Notes: generated by a model from the letters alone, not told the origin. DNA of 64,000 nt from Actinorhabdospora filicis (GCF_030269765.1 NZ_BSTX01000001.1:2349571-2413570); one strand, 5' to 3'. Positions 9,657 to 18,654 are shown, counted from the first letter of the stretch. Translations and numbers: made by a program.

Positions 9657-9907
9657 TTAACCTGCCTCCTCGGGTGAGGGGTTTGTCGGAACCCAAGGTC
9701 ACGGGGGCGCCGACCCGGATCATGATAGGGCCTGACCCACCGAACTGTGTGGACTTGACTACACAACGCAGAGATTGTGTCCTCTGTCCGTCCATGATCG
9801 GAACGGACAAGGTGTGCGATTCACGTTCGTGCGCTCACCCGATCAGGTGAAGGTATACCGTCCGACCTGCGATGGGAAAGCCTTGCGAGTGAAGGGAAAC
9901 ACCTCCG

Positions 9908-10162
9908 ATGAGTGACGATTGGCCCGCGCGTGTCGTACTGCTCACCTCGCCCGGATGTCACCTCTGCGAAGAGGCACGCGCGGCGATGGCGCGAGTGGCG
10001 CGGCGAACCGGCGCGGACTGGGCGGAAGTGTCCCTTGCGGACCGGATGGACTTGTGGCGGGACTACGGCGACAGGCTGCCGGTGGTGATTTTGGACGGAC
10101 GCGAGCACGGGTACTGGGAGGTCGAGGAGGAACGCCTGGTGAGGGACCTGACGGGAGGCTGA
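9908..10162 (+). CDS. Glutaredoxin-family protein
   Basis: An 84-aa thioredoxin-fold protein with a redox CxxC (SPGCHLCEEA, Cys at ~17 and ~20), the cis-Pro segment RLPVVILDG and no signal peptide, so it should act in the cytoplasm as a thiol-disulfide oxidoreductase. It is transcribed divergently from the BldN-like gene; in actinobacteria a small glutaredoxin is often found at this position. A GTATAC sequence about 50 bp upstream could be part of its promoter. Confidence 0.88.
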   Translation: MSDDWPARVVLLTSPGCHLCEEARAAMARVARRTGADWAEVSLADRMDLWRDYGDRLPVVILDGREHGYWEVEEERLVRDLTGG

Positions 10163-10514
10163 TCACCGGGCTTCGCGAAGCGGGGCCGTGCGCGACATCG
10201 GAAAGTGCGAAAGGGATCGGCAATGATCGATGAACCGCGCTTCGGTGAGCGGTTCACAGAACGATTCGGCGGGCCATTCGGTGAGCGACCGGATGACCGT
10301 CGCCACTGAACGGCGTGACGCGGTACGGGCGAATCGGGAAATCGAAAGTCGTCGTTATGGCAAGGACGGCCGGACGCGCTCCGCGGCGAGGCTCCGCCAC
10401 ACGCGCGGACGGGTTCGGGACCGGTGGCGCATCCGGGTGACTCGGTCGTGCGAGATGTCTGAAATGAGCTTAGTAGACGGTCACGCGCGGCTGTCAAATG
10501 TGGGTGGCGTTCAC

Positions 10515-10545
10515 TGTGGATAACTCCCCAACGGCCTGTGGACGA
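10515..10545 (+). promoter_or_regulatory. Two DnaA-box-like sites in a ~470-bp gene-free gap
   Basis: The gap 10163-10632 contains no supported gene. TGTGGATAA at 10515-10523 is the exact reverse complement of the classic DnaA box TTATCCACA. TGTGGACGA at 10537-10545, 22 bp further on (two helical turns), is one base from the actinobacterial form TGTGGACAA. Binding by DnaA is inference; two sites are too few for an origin. Confidence 0.35.
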
Positions 10546-10632
10546 CGGGTGATCGAGGGCGGCCTTCCACGCGCCGGGACCGGTCCGGTCCCCGCGTGTA
10601 CTGCCGTCCCCACCGCGGACGGCCGGTCGCGG

Positions 10633-11082
10633 CTAGCCCTCGGCGTCCTTCACCATGCGCAGGTACTCCGCCTCCGCCCTGGTCAGGTACTCGTCGACGT
10701 TCGGGATGACGTCCGGCGCCTGCGTGGCGATCTTCGACATGATCAGGAACTGCGCGCGGACCTGCTCGCCCAGCGGGATCTCGGTGAAGAAGCGCTCCTC
10801 GCCGTTGAGCGCGCGCAGGTACCCCTCGACGGCGAACGGCTCGACGGGGTGGGTGTCGTTGCGGTGGTCGTCCTCCAGCTCGGCCACCAGCCCGGTGATG
10901 TCCCGGTAGGTCATGTCCCCTTCGCCGAACCGCAGGTCCAGCAGCAGCTTGACCAGCGCCGACAGGAACAGGTGGTAGTCCTTCTCCTGCTCGGCGGGGA
11001 TCCGCGCGAGGATCGCCTCGGCGCGGTCGGTCTCCCCGAGAATGTGTGCGCGGACGAACTCCCTGTGGGCCGAATCGACCAT
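10633..11082 (-). CDS. Conserved hypothetical protein
   Basis: A 149-aa soluble, acidic, helical protein (MVDSAHREFVRAHILGE at the start, EYLTRAEAEYLRMVKDAE at the end) with no TM or signal peptide. It has coding-like composition on this strand only. I do not recognise a family. It lies between a gene-free gap and the terminator of the membrane peptidase gene and appears to be a single-gene unit. Confidence 0.65.
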   Translation of the reverse strand: MVDSAHREFVRAHILGETDRAEAILARIPAEQEKDYHLFLSALVKLLLDLRFGEGDMTYRDITGLVAELEDDHRNDTHPVEPFAVEGYLRALNGEERFFTEIPLGEQVRAQFLIMSKIATQAPDVIPNVDEYLTRAEAEYLRMVKDAEG

Positions 11083-11220
11083 CCTTCGCCTGCTCTCCGC
11101 GCCTCCCGGCGCGCTGGATGGGAGCCGCGACGGCTCCCGCGGCCCGGGGTCCCGGACGCGGGAACCGGTGGCCGGCCGTTGGATACCCGTAACCCCGCCC
11201 CGCCATCCGCCCCACGAAAA

Positions 11221-11250
11221 GACGCCCGCCCGGAATCCCGGACGGGCGTC
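11221..11250 (-). terminator. Stem-loop after the membrane peptidase gene
   Basis: GACGCCCG(c)CCGG pairs with CCGG(a)CGGGCGTC around a short AATC loop, 15 bp past the stop of the leftward peptidase gene. There is no long U-tract, as is usual for actinobacterial terminators. Confidence 0.6.
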
Positions 11251-11264
11251 TCGTGAAACGGCGG

Positions 11265-13034
11265 CTAGGCCGAGGACCGCACGTAGTCCTCGATCTTCTT
11301 CTGCACGTTCGTCCAGCTCTCGCCGAACGTCGCCGAGGAGACCCCGTCGGCGGCCTCGCCCTCGCGTCCGACCTTCTGGTAGAACTCGAAGAACTTGTCC
11401 TGCCCGTAGGTGTCGATCAGGTACTTCACGGCCATGAACGCGATCCCGTACTTGGCGGAGCCGGTCAGCCCGTCGTCGGTCTTCTTGACGCCCTCCAGGG
11501 AGCCGTTCCAGCTGGAGCGGGACAGGTAGTCGGTCACGTTCGACAGACGCGGGTAGCGGCTCACGGGGCCGTCGCCGTAGTCGATGTACTCGGCGATGCC
11601 CTCGTTCAGGAAGAAGTCCTCCGGCTGCGGCTGGACGTCGGCGCTGCCGAGCAGCGTCACCACGTGCCCGAACTCGTGGCGCATGGTCGAGGTGAACTCC
11701 TCGCGGTTGCCCAGGCGCTCGACGTGCATGACGACCTCGATGCCGGTCTGCTGCCAGACGCCCTTCTCGCTCATGGACCCCAGGGGCAGCGCGAAGCCGA
11801 CCACGTTCTGGCCGATGTCACCGGTGCCGTACCACTGCGAGAACTCCTTCTCGCCGGCCAGGAAGACCACGTAGCGGTCGACCTTCTGCCAGCGGGCGTA
11901 CTTGTCGGCGTTCTCGGCGGCCTTCTCGGCCACGTCGACGGCCTGGCTCAGCCGGTTCTTGTACTGCGGCGGCGCGGCGACGATGACGCGGTCGCCGGAC
12001 TCGGCCACCAAGTCGCTGACCTCGAAGGGACGCGGGCCGGCCTGGTTGGCCGGCGACTCGTCGACACCGGTGATGTGCGGGCCGTCGGCGCCCACCTCCC
12101 ACTTGGTCGGCAGGTACACGTCGGTCGGGAGGCACGCCTTGGGGTCACTGGCGCCGAAGCAGTAGCCGACCACCAGGTCGATGTCGAACTTGTGGACGCC
12201 GCCGGTCTTCGAGCGCGCGTCGGGCGTCCCGTCGATGCGGTACTGCCAGTTGGTGACCTGGAGGTTGCGCAGCGAGGCGTACCGGTCGCGCTGCTCCTTG
12301 ATCAGGTCCTTGTCGTCGGCGTCGTAGGGCGCCAGCCAGCCCTTCTCGTCACCCTTGAGCAGCGCCTCGCTCTGCCGCTTGAGCAGCGCCAGGGCGGCGG
12401 GACCGACGTAGTTCTCCCACTCGCGGTCGGAGGCGCTGTCGGAGGGACGCGGCGGCACCGGGTCGAGGGCCTCATTGAGCTGGACGGGCGTCCGGCCGAT
12501 GATGGCGCCGACCAGCAGCGAACCCGCCGCCAGGACGACCACCATCAGCATCAGCCCGACACGGCGTCCCCACTTGCTGCGCTTCGGGGGGACGCCCGGC
12601 AGCCAGTACGGCAGCCCGGTCGCGCTCATGCCCGCCGCGGGCGCGCCCGGGTACGGCGGGTACGAGAGGGTCATCACCGGCGGAGGCTGGGGGGCCGCCG
12701 CCATCGGGTCGGGCGCGGCCGGGCCGAAGGCCCACGGCTGCGCGCCCGGCCGGGCGTACGGCCCCGGCTCGGGCCGGGCGTAGGGAGATGGGGGCGGCGG
12801 CGAGGCGGCCGGCGAGGGTGTCGCCCACGGCGACCGGTTCTCCACGGGCGGTGGAGCGTCCGTCGGGGGTCGGGGGTCCGCCGGGGGCCGGGCGGACGGA
12901 TCGGGCACCTGCGCCGAACCACCCCACGGCTGAGGCGCGTGCGGGGGCGTCGGCGTGGGCTGCGCCGGGCCACCCGACGGCGGCACGCCGTGAGGGTGCG
13001 ACTGCCAAGACGGCTGCTGCGGGTCGGAGTTCAC
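11265..13034 (-). CDS. Membrane-anchored HExxH zinc metallopeptidase-like protein
   Basis: The 589-aa protein has a Pro-rich cytoplasmic N-terminus (~1-155, many PPxPxP turns), one TM helix (VGLMLMVVVLAAGSLLVGAIIG) and a ~400-aa extracellular part. The latter contains MRHEFGHVV, an HExxH zinc site, and NEGIAEYIDYG about 25-30 residues later, the gluzincin-type third ligand (Glu) arrangement seen in MA-clan peptidases. This supports an active zinc peptidase outside the membrane; substrates are unknown. A stem-loop follows the stop codon. Confidence 0.78.
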   Translation of the reverse strand: MNSDPQQPSWQSHPHGVPPSGGPAQPTPTPPHAPQPWGGSAQVPDPSARPPADPRPPTDAPPPVENRSPWATPSPAASPPPPSPYARPEPGPYARPGAQPWAFGPAAPDPMAAAPQPPPVMTLSYPPYPGAPAAGMSATGLPYWLPGVPPKRSKWGRRVGLMLMVVVLAAGSLLVGAIIGRTPVQLNEALDPVPPRPSDSASDREWENYVGPAALALLKRQSEALLKGDEKGWLAPYDADDKDLIKEQRDRYASLRNLQVTNWQYRIDGTPDARSKTGGVHKFDIDLVVGYCFGASDPKACLPTDVYLPTKWEVGADGPHITGVDESPANQAGPRPFEVSDLVAESGDRVIVAAPPQYKNRLSQAVDVAEKAAENADKYARWQKVDRYVVFLAGEKEFSQWYGTGDIGQNVVGFALPLGSMSEKGVWQQTGIEVVMHVERLGNREEFTSTMRHEFGHVVTLLGSADVQPQPEDFFLNEGIAEYIDYGDGPVSRYPRLSNVTDYLSRSSWNGSLEGVKKTDDGLTGSAKYGIAFMAVKYLIDTYGQDKFFEFYQKVGREGEAADGVSSATFGESWTNVQKKIEDYVRSSA

Positions 13035-13080
13035 CAGATTGAACGTATGTTCCGACCGTTACGCCGACCAATGGACAAGG

Positions 13081-13419
13081 TCACGATTGGGTCACGATGT
13101 CCCCGGCGGGCTCGGCGTCCAGCCAGTGGAGCTCGGTGGCCCCGCCGTGGCCGTGTATGCGCAGGATCTCGTCGATGGAGTCCCACACGCAGATCTGCGA
13201 GACACCCGTCCCGGACCCGATCCAGCGGGTGATCGCGCGACCGTCCGGCCAGGCCACGCCGTATGCGACGCGTCCCGTCCCGGAGACCCCGGACGCGTCG
13301 GCCCAGCGGTGCAGAAAGAAGCGCCTGGGCTGATCGGAGGCGTATGAGAGAAGCTCGACCGGGGTGACGCCGACCGCGCCGTCCCGGTCTTCGAGGGGGT
13401 CGGCGTCGTCTGCGCCCAT
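13081..13419 (-). CDS. Hypothetical protein
   Basis: A 112-aa soluble protein beginning at ATG 13419, chosen over a GTG five codons earlier because GAGAGGAC precedes it at good spacing. It contains VAWPDGRAITRWIGSGTGVS and FFLHRWADASG and ends WLDAEPAGDIVTQS. I do not recognise a family. It is divergent from the XRE regulator gene and upstream of the peptidase gene. Confidence 0.6.
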   Translation of the reverse strand: MGADDADPLEDRDGAVGVTPVELLSYASDQPRRFFLHRWADASGVSGTGRVAYGVAWPDGRAITRWIGSGTGVSQICVWDSIDEILRIHGHGGATELHWLDAEPAGDIVTQS

Positions 13420-13590
13420 CGCGGGTCCTCTCACGCGTTTCCTGTACCGACCTGTGTCGTTGTCCTAGCAGGAGGGTTGCATGCGAAGACTGCCGGCGCA
13501 AGCATATCGATGGGATATCCGTTTACCCGGCCCCGAGGTGTGGTACCAGCGCGAACACCCGGGGAAGGGGCGACGAGGGAGGCGCTCGCC

Positions 13591-14463
13591 ATGACCGGAC
13601 GCACCGCCAACGGCACCGAGGTCCGCACCTCGCCGAGCCTGCGCCGACGACGACTGGGCATCGCCCTGCGCAGATTGCGCGAGACCTCCGGCGTCAGCCG
13701 CGAGGCCGCCGGCGAGCGGCTCGACTGCTCGCCGTCCAAGATCAGCCGCATCGAGAACGGCGACGTCGGCGTCCGCCGCCGTGACCTCGAAGAGCTCATG
13801 GACCTCTACGGCCTCGGCGATCACGCCGAGCGCGAACGCCTCGTGGACCTCGCGCGCGAGACCCGCGACCGCAGCGGCTGGTGGACCAAGTACACCGACC
13901 TGCCGCGCACCTACCTCCGCTACATCGAGTTCGAGTCGGTGGCCCGCTCCATCCGCTGGTTCGAGATGTCGACCGTGCCCGGCGTCCTGCAGATACCCGA
14001 GTTCACCGATTCGCTGATACGCGGCAGTGAGCCCTCCTTCGGCGGCGACGAGCGCCTCCGGCAGGTCGAGGTCCGGCAGGTCCGGCAGAAGCTGCTCACC
14101 GGCGCCGGCGGACCCGACTGCGCGTTCGTGCTGGGTGAGGCGGCGATTCGCTACAAGATCGGCGGGGACGAGGTGTGGCGGCGGCAGCTGCGGCACCTCC
14201 TGGAACTGGCCGATCTGCCCAATATCCGGCTCCAGATCCTGTCCTTCGACCATGGCGCGCACGAGGCGATGGCGGGATCGTTTCAGATAATGCATCACCA
14301 AAAGCCCGATCCGGCGGTTGTGAACTGTGAAGGTTTCGCCGGTCACTACGTCATGGACGATCCAGTCGACGTGGAGCGGTGCAGCCAGATCTTCGACCGC
14401 CTGTCCGCTGCCGCGCTGAGTCCCCAACTGTCGTGGAAGCTGATCGCGGAGGCGGCGGCATGA
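13591..14463 (+). CDS. XRE-family regulator with DUF5753 domain
   Basis: The 290-aa protein begins at ATG 13591 behind GAGGGAGG. Residues ~20-75 are an XRE helix-turn-helix (ALRRLRETSGVSREAAGERL, then SPSKISRIENGDVGVRRRDL). The rest is the DUF5753 sensor-like domain (VPGVLQIPEFTDSLIRG, FVLGEAAIRYKIGG, LPNIRLQILSFDHGAH). This pair of domains next to a DUF397 gene is an actinobacterial hallmark; BldB/WhiJ-type members affect development and antibiotic production. Confidence 0.9.
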   Translation: MTGRTANGTEVRTSPSLRRRRLGIALRRLRETSGVSREAAGERLDCSPSKISRIENGDVGVRRRDLEELMDLYGLGDHAERERLVDLARETRDRSGWWTKYTDLPRTYLRYIEFESVARSIRWFEMSTVPGVLQIPEFTDSLIRGSEPSFGGDERLRQVEVRQVRQKLLTGAGGPDCAFVLGEAAIRYKIGGDEVWRRQLRHLLELADLPNIRLQILSFDHGAHEAMAGSFQIMHHQKPDPAVVNCEGFAGHYVMDDPVDVERCSQIFDRLSAAALSPQLSWKLIAEAAA

Positions 14464-14464
14464 G

Positions 14465-14704
14465 ATGAAACACGACAGGAAAACGATGAAGCGCATCTTC
14501 AGCACGCCCATCACCACGCCCATTTGGCGTAAGAGCAAGCGCAGCTACGCCAACAACGCCTGCGTTGAAGTGGCCGTCCTCGGCCACGCCGTCGGCGTGC
14601 GCGACTCGAAGGTCGACCCCGCGGTCGGCGCGATCGTGCCCTTCGAGACCGCCGCGTGGGCCGGTTTCGTGGCGGAGATCAAGTCCGGGCGATTCGACGG
14701 CTAG
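14465..14704 (+). CDS. DUF397 small protein
   Basis: A 79-aa protein starting one base after the XRE stop. The core IWRKSKRSYANNACVEVA, then VGVRDSKVDP and a W-x-x-F end, is the DUF397 pattern. DUF397 proteins are encoded beside XRE/DUF5753 regulators and are thought to oppose or modulate them, like an antitoxin-style partner. Family match is good; the effect on its neighbour is inferred. Confidence 0.88.
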   Translation: MKHDRKTMKRIFSTPITTPIWRKSKRSYANNACVEVAVLGHAVGVRDSKVDPAVGAIVPFETAAWAGFVAEIKSGRFDG

Positions 14705-14787
14705 TCAGAGGCCGGACGCGGTAAGTTATAGGGGCGGTGGTCCGTGCCGGGGTGGGTGCGGGCCTCCGCTCTTTTCATGCGCGCGCG

Positions 14788-15255
14788 TCACTCCAGCGCC
14801 CGCGCCATCCGCAGCACCGTCGTCTCGTACAGGTACTCGGTGCCGTCCGGACGCCGCTGCGGCCAGCTCGCCGCAGCCTCCCCGATCACCGTGTAACCCA
14901 GCCGCTCGTAGAGCGCCCGGGCGCGCGGGTTGACGATCTCCACGTCCAGCTCCGCCCGCGCCAGCCCCCGCGCGGCGATCTCGGCTTCCAGCGCGGCGAT
15001 CAGCATCGTCCCCACGCCCTGCGACTGGAGCGCGGGCAGTACCGCCAGCTGCATGATGCACCCGGCGTCCCCGCCGAAGACGACGCCGCCGAGCCCGACG
15101 GGCAGGGTCGCGACGACGGCGAGGTAGGCCATCTCGCCGCGCTCGACGTCGTCGAGGCGCGAGGCGAGCTCACCGAGGTAGCCGGGCCCGCCCGACCAGG
15201 CGAGGGTGGGGACGAGGTCGGCGCGTTCGAGGGGGCGGACGGTGAGGGTGATCAT
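14788..15255 (-). CDS. GNAT N-acetyltransferase
   Basis: A 155-aa GNAT protein. The acetyl-CoA-binding motif A is LPALQSQGVGTMLIAALEAEI (Q/RxxGxG/A), with NPRARALYERLGYTVIGE as motif B. The ATG at 15255 follows AGGAG. The substrate is unknown. A membrane-protein gene lies just upstream on the same strand. Confidence 0.87.
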   Translation of the reverse strand: MITLTVRPLERADLVPTLAWSGGPGYLGELASRLDDVERGEMAYLAVVATLPVGLGGVVFGGDAGCIMQLAVLPALQSQGVGTMLIAALEAEIAARGLARAELDVEIVNPRARALYERLGYTVIGEAAASWPQRRPDGTEYLYETTVLRMARALE

Positions 15256-15271
15256 CGGGGGCTCCTGCGGG

Positions 15272-15655
15272 TCACCAGAAAGAACGGTGTTCGGTCAGCA
15301 CGCGTACGGCCATGACCAGGGCGAGGACGTGGAAGATCGCCGCGCAGGCGAGGAATCTGGCGAGCAGCATCGGCGCCCCGGTCACGGCGAGTGCGGCGAT
15401 CGCGGCCCACGTCACCGCCACGATCGCCCGGGCGGGCAGCCTGGTCCACTCGGCGATGAGGAGCAGGATCGCGGCGGCGAGCACGACGAGCGCTCCGCCC
15501 AGGAACACCGCCTTGAACCAGGACGAGGCGAGGAGCCCGAGCGCGATCATGAGCAGGCCGGGGGCGAGCGAGCAGCACGCGCAGATCGCGGCCCGCTCGG
15601 CCAGCCGCCGGTGGCGGGCTCCGCCGGGACTCCAGTCGATCGCGAGGTCGGGCAC
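15272..15655 (-). CDS. Four-helix small membrane protein
   Basis: A 127-aa protein starting with GTG at 15655 behind GGAGGT. It has about four hydrophobic helices (LLMIALGLLASSWF, AVFLGGALVVLAAAILLLIAEW, AIVAVTWAAIAALAV, LARFLACAAIFHVLALVMAV) and a CACC cluster before the first. No family recognised. It lies 16 bp upstream of the GNAT gene and is likely in the same transcript. Confidence 0.6.
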   Translation of the reverse strand: MPDLAIDWSPGGARHRRLAERAAICACCSLAPGLLMIALGLLASSWFKAVFLGGALVVLAAAILLLIAEWTRLPARAIVAVTWAAIAALAVTGAPMLLARFLACAAIFHVLALVMAVRVLTEHRSFW

Positions 15656-15701
15656 GGTTCACCTCCGGGCACGGCGCGGGCACGCCGAACCTACACCCGC
15701 C

Positions 15702-16151
15702 TCACTCGTGGTCCACCGGCCCGTCGTGCAGCCTGCCCGCGTTCTCCGATACCCGCCGCAGCAAGTCGATCAGCCGCGCGCGGTCCTCGTCGTCGAGTCC
15801 GGCCAGCAGGCTCTCCGAGAGGGCGCGGCGCTGCTCCTCCACCGGTTGGCACAGCTCGCGGGCGGCGTCGGTGAGCCACAGGCGGACGAGGCGGTTGTCG
15901 CGGTCGTCGCGGCGGCGGGTGAGGAGCCCGGCGGCGGCCATGCGGGTGGCCATCTTGGTGATGGTGGGGGTGGTGACGTTCAGGGTGGCGGCGAGTTCGC
16001 CGGGGGTGCGGCCGTCTTCGCGGGCGAGGGCGGCCAGGACGAGGTTCTGCCCGAGGTGCAGCCCGTGCTTGCGCAGTCCGGCGTCGGCGAGGGCGCGGAC
16101 GAGCTTGGTCGCGCGGGTGAACTCGTCCATGAAGCCGCTGGGCAGGGTCAT
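15702..16151 (-). CDS. MarR-family transcriptional regulator
   Basis: A 149-aa winged-helix protein. The recognition region is GRTPGELAATLNVTTPTITKMATRMAAAGLLTRRRDDRDNR, with the D-x-R wing typical of MarR. It is divergent from an NmrA-like oxidoreductase gene across a short region holding three CGGCTAA repeats, which suggests it represses that gene and itself in response to an unknown ligand. Confidence 0.9.
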   Translation of the reverse strand: MTLPSGFMDEFTRATKLVRALADAGLRKHGLHLGQNLVLAALAREDGRTPGELAATLNVTTPTITKMATRMAAAGLLTRRRDDRDNRLVRLWLTDAARELCQPVEEQRRALSESLLAGLDDEDRARLIDLLRRVSENAGRLHDGPVDHE

Positions 16152-16168
16152 GGCGACAGACTACTTGA

Positions 16169-16213
16169 CGGCTAATCATTGCCCGGCTAACGTTCTTTTC
16201 GTTGCACGGCTAA
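16169..16213. promoter_or_regulatory. Three CGGCTAA repeats between marR and the NmrA-like gene
   Basis: CGGCTAA occurs at 16169-16175, 16184-16190 and 16207-16213; two copies are followed by CG to give GGCTAACG. They occupy the whole divergent promoter region and are the best candidate binding sites for the MarR-type protein. Confidence 0.5.
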
Positions 16214-16230
16214 CGAAAGGAACCACCCCC

Positions 16231-17040
16231 ATGATCCTGGTCACCGGAGCCACCGGCCACGTCGGCGGCGCGCTGCTGCGGCACCTGAGCGTCCCGGCCC
16301 GCATGCTCACCCGCGACGCCGCCCGGGCGCTGCCCGGCGTCGAGGTCGCCGTCGGCGATCTGGCCGACCCGGCGAGCCTCGCGCCCGCCTTCGCCGGCGT
16401 CGAGAAGCTCTTCCTGATGGACCCGGTCTTCTCCCCCGACGGCACCCGCAACGCGGTGCACGCCGCGAAGGAGGCGGGCGTGAAGCACATCGTGCTGCTG
16501 TCCAGCATCGGCGTGACGCTCGATCCGCTGCCGCTGCTGGGCGCCGAGCACGCCGAGCGCGAGGCGATCGTGCGCGACTCGGGCATCGCGTGGACGTTGC
16601 TGCGCCCCTCGCACTTCGCCACCAACACCGCCCGCTGGATCGGCGAGCTCGAAGCGGGACGCCCGGTCGTCCACGCCGACGGTGACGCCCGCTACCCCAC
16701 GATCGACCCCGCCGACATCGGCGAGGTGGCGGCGCTGGTCCTGGGCGGCGGCCATGAGGGACGCGCGTACGTCCTGACCGGCGAGGAGCCGCTCTCGGTG
16801 GCCGAGCAGGCGGCGGTCCTGGCGGCGCGGCTGGGGGTGGAGGCGCGCGTCACCGGCGTCGCGCCCGAGCAGGCGGAGCGGGGGATGCTCGCCTCGGGCA
16901 TGCCGCCGAAGCTGGCGGCGGCCATCCGCGACCTGCACGAGGCCACGCGCGCGGGCCGGACGGGCGTGGTCACGCCCACCGTCCGCGAGCTGCTGGGACG
17001 CGCGCCGCGCGGCTACGCCGACTGGGTCGGCGCGCTGTGA
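16231..17040 (+). CDS. NmrA-like NAD(P)-binding oxidoreductase
   Basis: The 269-aa protein begins MILVTGATGHVGGALLRHL, the Rossmann GxxGxxG motif of atypical short-chain dehydrogenases. It has the NmrA/quinone-reductase-2-like signatures GVEVAVGDLADPASL, VKHIVLLSSIGV and WTLLRPSHFATN. There is no YxxxK catalytic pair, so it may be a redox sensor or an NADPH:quinone-type reductase. A GAAAGGA site precedes the ATG. Divergent from marR, hence probably MarR-controlled. Confidence 0.85.
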   Translation: MILVTGATGHVGGALLRHLSVPARMLTRDAARALPGVEVAVGDLADPASLAPAFAGVEKLFLMDPVFSPDGTRNAVHAAKEAGVKHIVLLSSIGVTLDPLPLLGAEHAEREAIVRDSGIAWTLLRPSHFATNTARWIGELEAGRPVVHADGDARYPTIDPADIGEVAALVLGGGHEGRAYVLTGEEPLSVAEQAAVLAARLGVEARVTGVAPEQAERGMLASGMPPKLAAAIRDLHEATRAGRTGVVTPTVRELLGRAPRGYADWVGAL

Positions 17041-17045
17041 AAGAA

Positions 17046-17071
17046 GGGCGGCACCGGAAACGGTGCCGCCC
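17046..17071. terminator. Bidirectional stem-loop between convergent genes
   Basis: GGGCGGCACCG / CGGTGCCGCCC, an 11-bp stem with a GAAA tetraloop, between the stops of the NmrA-like gene (+) and proline dehydrogenase (-). It should end both transcripts. Confidence 0.8.
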
Positions 17072-17077
17072 TCACGA

Positions 17078-17998
17078 CTACTTCTTGCTGGCCACGCCGC
17101 GCAGGAAGAACGCCATGTTCGCCGGGCGCTCGGCCAGGCGGCGCATGAGGTACCCGTACCACTCGTCGCCGTAGGGGATGTACACGCGGACCTTGTGGCC
17201 CTCGGCGGCCAGCTTCTTCTGCTCGGCCGGGCGGATGCCGTAGAGCATCTGGAACTCGAAGGAGTCCTTGTCGCGGTCGAACCACTTCGCGCGGTCCTTG
17301 GCGATCTCGATCAGGCGCGGGTCGTGGGTCGCCAGCATCGGCGTGCCCTGCCCGTTCATGAGCGCGTTGATGCAGCGCACGTAGGAGCGGTCGACGTCCA
17401 GGCGCGCCTGGTAGGCCACCGACTCCGGCTCCTTGTAGGCGCCCTTGCAGAGGCGGACGCGCGAGCCCGGCCCCGCGAACTCCTTGCAGTCGCCCTCGGT
17501 GCGGCGCAGGTAGGCCTGGAGGACGGCACCGGCCCACGGGTGGTCCTCGCGGAGGCGGTTGACGATGTCGAGGGTGGCGTCGGTCACCGTGTGGTCCTCC
17601 ATGTCCACGGTGACGGTGGTGCCGACCTCGGCCGCGGCGTCGCAGATCGCCTTGGCGTTCAGGTAGGCGCCCTCGGGGTCGAAGAGGAGGCCGAGGGCGG
17701 TGAGCTTCACGCTGACCTCGGCGGCGTGCGTCAGGCCGTCGGCGTTCAGCGCGGTGAGCAGCTTGAAGTACTCGTCGCGCGTGTGCTCGGCCTGCGCCGT
17801 GTTGAAGGTGTCCTCGCCCAGGTAGTCGAGCGTGACGAGCAGCCCGTCGTCGACCAGGGCACGCGTGGCGGCCACGGCGTCGGCGGTCGTGGTGCCGGCC
17901 ACGAACCGCTTCACGAGCCCGCGGCTGATGGGGGTTGTCTCGACACGCCGCTCGACCCATTTGTTCCGGGAGGCGGCGAGGATTACCGAACGCAGCAT
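17078..17998 (-). CDS. Proline dehydrogenase (monofunctional)
   Basis: This 306-aa enzyme has the usual length for monofunctional PRODH. The start is placed at ATG 17998 (MLRSVILAASRN), the usual N-terminus of the family; an ATG 15 codons earlier is in frame. It shows VKLTALGLLFD, VTVDMEDHTVTD, RLCKGAYKEPESVAY, MLATHDPRLI and FEFQMLYGIRP, all PRODH barrel signatures that bind FAD and proline. It oxidises proline to pyrroline-5-carboxylate and passes electrons to the quinone pool. No P5C dehydrogenase gene is adjacent. Confidence 0.93.
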   Translation of the reverse strand: MLRSVILAASRNKWVERRVETTPISRGLVKRFVAGTTTADAVAATRALVDDGLLVTLDYLGEDTFNTAQAEHTRDEYFKLLTALNADGLTHAAEVSVKLTALGLLFDPEGAYLNAKAICDAAAEVGTTVTVDMEDHTVTDATLDIVNRLREDHPWAGAVLQAYLRRTEGDCKEFAGPGSRVRLCKGAYKEPESVAYQARLDVDRSYVRCINALMNGQGTPMLATHDPRLIEIAKDRAKWFDRDKDSFEFQMLYGIRPAEQKKLAAEGHKVRVYIPYGDEWYGYLMRRLAERPANMAFFLRGVASKK

Positions 17999-18106
17999 GA
18001 GGCCGAGAGTAACTGCTAGGGGGAGAATCCGCGAGGTCGGCATACCAGTAAGGGGCCCTGTGGTGTTGTACTGGTTACTCAGCCATCTTTGCCCTACCGT
18101 GGTGAG

Positions 18107-18640
18107 GTGGACTTCGACGCTTACGCGCAGACCGCCGCGGATCTGGTCAACACCGACCTGGCCGATCTGGAAGCGCTGCGGGACATGCTGTCTCGCGAAT
18201 ACTGGCGCGACCGCGCGACCGAACGAGACCTGACCGCCTTCAAACGCGCCCGCAAGAAATTGCGAGAGGTGTTCGAGCACGGCTCGACGGGCCAGGACGA
18301 GGCGGCGGTGGAGATTCTGAACACACTGCTGGAGACCTACCCCGTCCAGCCGCGCATCTCGGGGCATCCGAACAAGAACTGGCACATGCACGTCACCGGA
18401 CGCGGCGCCACCGTGGCGTCGGAGTACCTGGCGGGCGCGGTGTGGGGGCTGTCGGTGTGGCTGTGCAGCTACGGCGGCCAGCGCTTCGGCATCTGCGCCG
18501 ACGAGAGATGCTCCAAGGTGTACCTGGACACCAGCTCGAACTGCTGCCGCCGCTTCTGCTCGGAGCGGTGCGCCACCCGGTCGCACGTCGCCGCGCACCG
18601 GGCCCGCAAAAAGGAAGTCGCCGGGGCGGCGGCTTCCTGA
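18107..18640 (+). CDS. CGNR zinc-finger protein (ABATE domain)
   Basis: From GTG 18107 (VDFDAYAQTAADLVNT) the protein is 177 aa. The N-terminal ~110 residues match the ABATE-like stress-responsive domain. The C-terminal CGNR zinc finger has Cys pairs in GICADERCSKVYLDTS and CCRRFCSERCATRSHVAAHR. Such proteins are probable transcription regulators common in actinobacteria. A TTG six codons upstream is an alternative start. It is divergent from proline dehydrogenase, which may be a target. Confidence 0.85.
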   Translation: MDFDAYAQTAADLVNTDLADLEALRDMLSREYWRDRATERDLTAFKRARKKLREVFEHGSTGQDEAAVEILNTLLETYPVQPRISGHPNKNWHMHVTGRGATVASEYLAGAVWGLSVWLCSYGGQRFGICADERCSKVYLDTSSNCCRRFCSERCATRSHVAAHRARKKEVAGAAAS

Positions 18641-18654
18641 CCTACCCGAAGTCG

